From positions 549-7,033 of the forward strand of contig VYDD01000374.1 in assembly GCA_009843625.1 (NCBI GenBank): a stretch of 6,485 bases of DNA, written 5' to 3'. The position numbers and the translations under genes are program-made. This DNA comes from Gammaproteobacteria bacterium (GTDB lineage: Bacteria > Gemmatimonadota > Gemmatimonadetes > Longimicrobiales > Gaopeijiaceae). The notes beneath the pieces are model-generated. The model ran no database searches and was not told where the DNA came from. It worked only from the letters and a program-made list of their open reading frames with translations. Shown piece by piece: positions 3,956 through 6,485 of the stretch (the first letter of the stretch is position 1; every line of letters begins with the position of its first letter).

Positions 3956-6485
3956 TCATCGGACCCTGAAGGCCCATACCGATATGTGGCCCGGGATGGA
4001 AGCGCCGTTCGGGGACGTTACCCTGATGGACGTCGGCCCTCGCGAACCGCCTGGATTCCACTCCAGGTATGACGTGGATCCGGCTCGCACATTCCACTGG
4101 CGGGTGAACTCCGCGAATGTCGATTCGTAGGGCTGAAGATGGTGGCTCGGCCCGAAGCGGCTCCAGATGTCGTCGAGATCCCAGGTCGTCATGCCGAATG
4201 CGTCCCAGCCGTTCAGATCGATCCACAGCGACATATAGAAGTCCGTAAGAACCTGTTCGGCCGGCCAGCCGCTAACGTCCGCCAGGGAAGCCAGCCCCGT
4301 CGTGGGAGATCGCATGAGACGATGCATAAGGGCCTTCTCGCCGCCCGGGTACTCGCCTCCCCAGCGGTCCATCGCGAACCGGAGCACCATGGACGGAACA
4401 TCGTAGACGGCTCTGAACGCGTTGGTGCAAGGGCCGTCGTTCCCCTCCTCCGGACTACCGATCCAGCTGCACTCCTCCGGCGCGTTCGGGATCCGGCGCG
4501 TGTTTGTCGGATCGTTCGAGTCCCACCCGAAGAACCTGGCCAGCCCGAGAGTCCATGCCTCGTACCACTCACGGCCCTCGGACCACTGCTCGTATCCCAT
4601 GTTCCGGCCCGATTCGTGCCCGAAGAGGCCGTAGGCCACCAGTTGTTCCGAGAGCGTCGCGCCGCCCTCCAGCTCCCAGGTGGTAAAGTTGGCTCCCCCG
4701 AACACCAGGGCGGCGCCCTGCGCGAGGTGGGCGATCTCGTGGGTCAGCAGAGACGGGTAGTATGCAAGGGTTTGCTCCTTCGTCCAGACGTGTCCGAACA
4801 CACCCGCGGGATCGGGGACGCGGCCAAAGAGAATCTCGGCCTGGTTGCTGGTGGCGCACTCCTCAGGCGGATAGAGGTCTCCGAACCACGTCCACCCCCC
4901 GAGGAACGAGTCCCGATCGTCCTGCTGGTTGGCCCGCTTCGTCATGAGGATCGTGACTCGGCCGTTCCCGTCGACGTCGGACAGGCCCCCAAAGTAGTCG
5001 TTGTGAACCCCCTTCGCATGGGCTCCGTAGAAGGCGTCCAGTCCTGCAAGCTCGGAGTCCGTGAAGGTCCCGCTCGGGTTCTCGATGTCGTCGAGCCACA
5101 CGGTGTGGTCGCCGATGCGCCGAACCACGGCTCGCATCTGGTCGCGGGCCGAGCAGGACGTGCCTCCGGCAAACAGCGTGAGCGTGTCGCCAACAGACAG
5201 AGCGAGCGTTCCTCGAGCACGCGCCGTCGCAGGGTCCACCCGACCCAGCCTCTGGACGATCCCCCGGTTCCGGTTCATCACCTCGCTGTGGGGGCGCTCC
5301 CAGCCGCGCGGACCCTCGACGAACTCCTGCCGGGGAGGTGTGGCGGCGCCTGCCGGAGCGGCCGCAGCGGCCCTCGTCAACGGGATCCCCGGCGCCGGCG
5401 CCACGGCTTCGCGGAGCGGCGCCGAGTAGGCCAAAGGCGATCGCGCGGCCACGACTGTCGGGTCTCCGACGATGCTGGTCGCGGCAACCGGAGTCAGAGA
5501 GGCCGGCTCTTCCGATATGGAGACCACTCCGATCACGTATGCGCCTCCCGCGTCATCTCCGGGCAGGTGGAGGCAGCCGTTGCCGCCATAGGTGTAGCGG
5601 TACCAGCCCACGGGAAGATCGATGTCTTCCTTGCTGCGCGGGCTGACGCCCACCAGCCGGGCGTCACTGTCACCCTGCACGGTCACTCGCAGCTCGGCGC
5701 GCCGAGGGGGCAGGCAGTCGCTGTACGGGACCGTCACCGAAAGGCGCGTCGCACTCGACGCCGTCACGGTCGCGGCCAGACCTCCGATCAGAACTTCGTT
5801 GTCGCCGGGAACACTCGAGAACCCGGAGCCGCTGATGGTCGCCTGCGCGCCCTCGAGTAACGTGGCCGGTGCGACATTGGAGATGACCAGCGACCCCGGA
5901 ACCTCCGAAGTCACCGGGATGCTCTGGCTGGCGCCAAGGCCTTCCGGGTCGGTTGCAGTGACCGTCACGGTCGCCGTCCCGGGCGTTACCGCGAGAATCT
6001 CAAACTGGTTCTCGGACACCGAGGCCCAAACTACGGACGCGTTGGTCGTGCTGGCCGTCAGCATCAACGGGTCGCCGTCAGGATCGGAGAAGTACTCGGA
6101 TCCGGCCCACGAGCGCGTCTCGCCGACCGTCAGGGTCTGCGGAGGAATCGTGTCGGTTACCTTTGGCGCCCGGTTCGGCACCGTGACCGCGAAGCTCTGC
6201 CCGGCCGAGAGGCCGCCCCCGTCGGTGGCCGTCACGGTCACCGTGGCGGCGCCCGACGCCACGCCGGCCACGGTCAACACGCTGCCGGACACCGCCACCC
6301 TCACACGGGTCGTGTCCGACGAAGCCGCCCCGAACTCCAGGTCGTCCCCGTCCGGATCCGCAAAATGCCCGGCGACATCCACCTCCGACACGCCGCCCAC
6401 GGCGACCTCCAGGTCCCCGATCTCGCCGACCGCCTCCGGCGCCCGGTTCGGCACCGTGACCGCAAAGCTCTGCCCGGCCGAGAGG
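3956..6485 (-). CDS. Secreted Ig-repeat / IPT-TIG / HExxH metalloprotease (M30-like), 5' end missing
   Basis: The frame is open to the right edge, giving 842 codons; the true start and any signal peptide lie outside. Numbering from the Val at 6454, the order is: two cadherin/Ig-like repeats of 91-97 residues (PNRAP starts at 2 and 93; FADPDGDDLEF at 31, FSDPDGDPLML at 122); an IPT/TIG domain (188-243, ISGSGF and IGGLAATV); a small beta domain with Cys247/Cys294 and GWYRYTYGGNGCLHLPGDDA (283-302), PPC-like; a Pro/Ala-rich linker (about 340-375); and the peptidase. The zinc motif is THEIAH (His572, Glu573, His576), with WELEGGATLSE (593-603) offering the downstream third-ligand Glu596 of gluzincins. 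DVDGNGRVTIL (493-503) resembles a calcium loop and is common in M30-like enzymes. A short beta-rich tail follows. It would act outside the cell, cleaving proteins or binding surfaces. It is first of the three-gene series in this window. Confidence 0.85.
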   Translation of the reverse strand, partial: LSAGQSFAVTVPNRAPEAVGEIGDLEVAVGGVSEVDVAGHFADPDGDDLEFGAASSDTTRVRVAVSGSVLTVAGVASGAATVTVTATDGGGLSAGQSFAVTVPNRAPKVTDTIPPQTLTVGETRSWAGSEYFSDPDGDPLMLTASTTNASVVWASVSENQFEILAVTPGTATVTVTATDPEGLGASQSIPVTSEVPGSLVISNVAPATLLEGAQATISGSGFSSVPGDNEVLIGGLAATVTASSATRLSVTVPYSDCLPPRRAELRVTVQGDSDARLVGVSPRSKEDIDLPVGWYRYTYGGNGCLHLPGDDAGGAYVIGVVSISEEPASLTPVAATSIVGDPTVVAARSPLAYSAPLREAVAPAPGIPLTRAAAAAPAGAATPPRQEFVEGPRGWERPHSEVMNRNRGIVQRLGRVDPATARARGTLALSVGDTLTLFAGGTSCSARDQMRAVVRRIGDHTVWLDDIENPSGTFTDSELAGLDAFYGAHAKGVHNDYFGGLSDVDGNGRVTILMTKRANQQDDRDSFLGGWTWFGDLYPPEECATSNQAEILFGRVPDPAGVFGHVWTKEQTLAYYPSLLTHEIAHLAQGAALVFGGANFTTWELEGGATLSEQLVAYGLFGHESGRNMGYEQWSEGREWYEAWTLGLARFFGWDSNDPTNTRRIPNAPEECSWIGSPEEGNDGPCTNAFRAVYDVPSMVLRFAMDRWGGEYPGGEKALMHRLMRSPTTGLASLADVSGWPAEQVLTDFYMSLWIDLNGWDAFGMTTWDLDDIWSRFGPSHHLQPYESTFAEFTRQWNVRAGSTSYLEWNPGGSRGPTSIRVTSPNGASIPGHISVWAFRVR
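6165..6212 (-). repeat. 48-bp direct repeat, downstream copy, in the Ig-like array
   Basis: This block encodes LSAGQSFAVTVPNRA at the boundary between Ig-like repeats. It matches the block at 6438-6485 at 47 of 48 positions, the only difference being G at 6191 against A at 6464. The offset of 273 bp is exactly 91 codons, one domain repeat. Confidence 0.85.
6438..6485 (-). repeat. 48-bp direct repeat, upstream copy, cut by the window edge
   Basis: This is the second copy of the near-identical block at the start of an Ig-like repeat. The match is still running at the last base of the window, so the identity probably extends further and more repeat units may lie beyond. The DNA between copies encodes one full 91-residue domain. 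Confidence 0.85.

Noticed and set aside
2800..3969. Plus-strand ORF (389 codons) opposite the glycosyltransferase and kinase start
   Set aside because: It spans two well-supported opposite-strand genes and their gap, and shows no family motif.
4139..5860. Long plus-strand ORF (573 codons) opposite the metalloprotease
   Set aside because: The opposite strand shows IPT/TIG and HExxH motifs; this frame is Arg/Pro/Gly-rich with no domain and is a shadow of GC-rich codon use.
3956..6485. Autotransporter identity for the metalloprotease, by analogy with heptosyltransferase targets
   Set aside because: The C-terminus is a short beta-rich tail directly after the peptidase domain, with no room for a translocating beta-barrel.
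6165..6485. CRISPR-like or mobile-element repeat
   Set aside because: The two 48-bp blocks are in frame, one domain length apart, and encode conserved protein linker sequence, so they are protein-domain repeats.

Overview
The window is GC-rich bacterial DNA with dense coding and genes on both strands. The high GC, a stand-alone proline dehydrogenase (not fused to P5C dehydrogenase), and a secreted protein with 'PNRAP...DPDGD' Ig/cadherin-like repeats fit a Gemmatimonadota-like or similar environmental, often marine, lineage. That placement is inference; no rRNA or other phylogenetic marker is present. No tRNA, rRNA, CRISPR array or transposase was seen.

Left part (1-2090): a divergent pair separated by about 200 bp. 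On the minus strand a proline dehydrogenase (202-1122) is followed by an overlapping, truncated gene of unknown function (218 down to the left edge). On the plus strand is a creatininase-family metal-dependent amidohydrolase (1326-2090). The intergenic region is well structured. It has a good sigma70-type promoter facing proline dehydrogenase, an imperfect inverted repeat covering its -35 box, and a leader with a possible 20-codon upstream ORF that ends 2 nt before the proline dehydrogenase start.

Right part (2124-6485): three minus-strand genes in a tight series, each separated by 13 nt. Transcription order is (i) a large secreted-type protein with Ig-like repeats, an IPT/TIG domain and a gluzincin (HExxH) metalloprotease domain resembling family M30, whose 5' end is beyond the right edge; (ii) a GT9/heptosyltransferase-like glycosyltransferase with a C-terminal Cys finger reminiscent of the iron finger of autotransporter heptosyltransferases; (iii) a soluble protein-kinase-fold protein with an intact G-loop and catalytic Lys/Asp/Asn but almost no activation segment. 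I propose, as inference only, that these form one functional unit in which an exported surface protease/adhesin is made together with a dedicated glycosyltransferase and a kinase-like partner.

The kinase and glycosyltransferase genes are clearly lower in GC than the creatininase gene (hand-counted samples: 54% in kinase bases 2401-2580 against 73% in creatininase bases 1381-1560). The junction near 2090-2124 carries a perfect Shine-Dalgarno sequence with no gene behind it, as if an earlier downstream neighbour had been replaced. No stretch longer than 300 bases lacks a gene.
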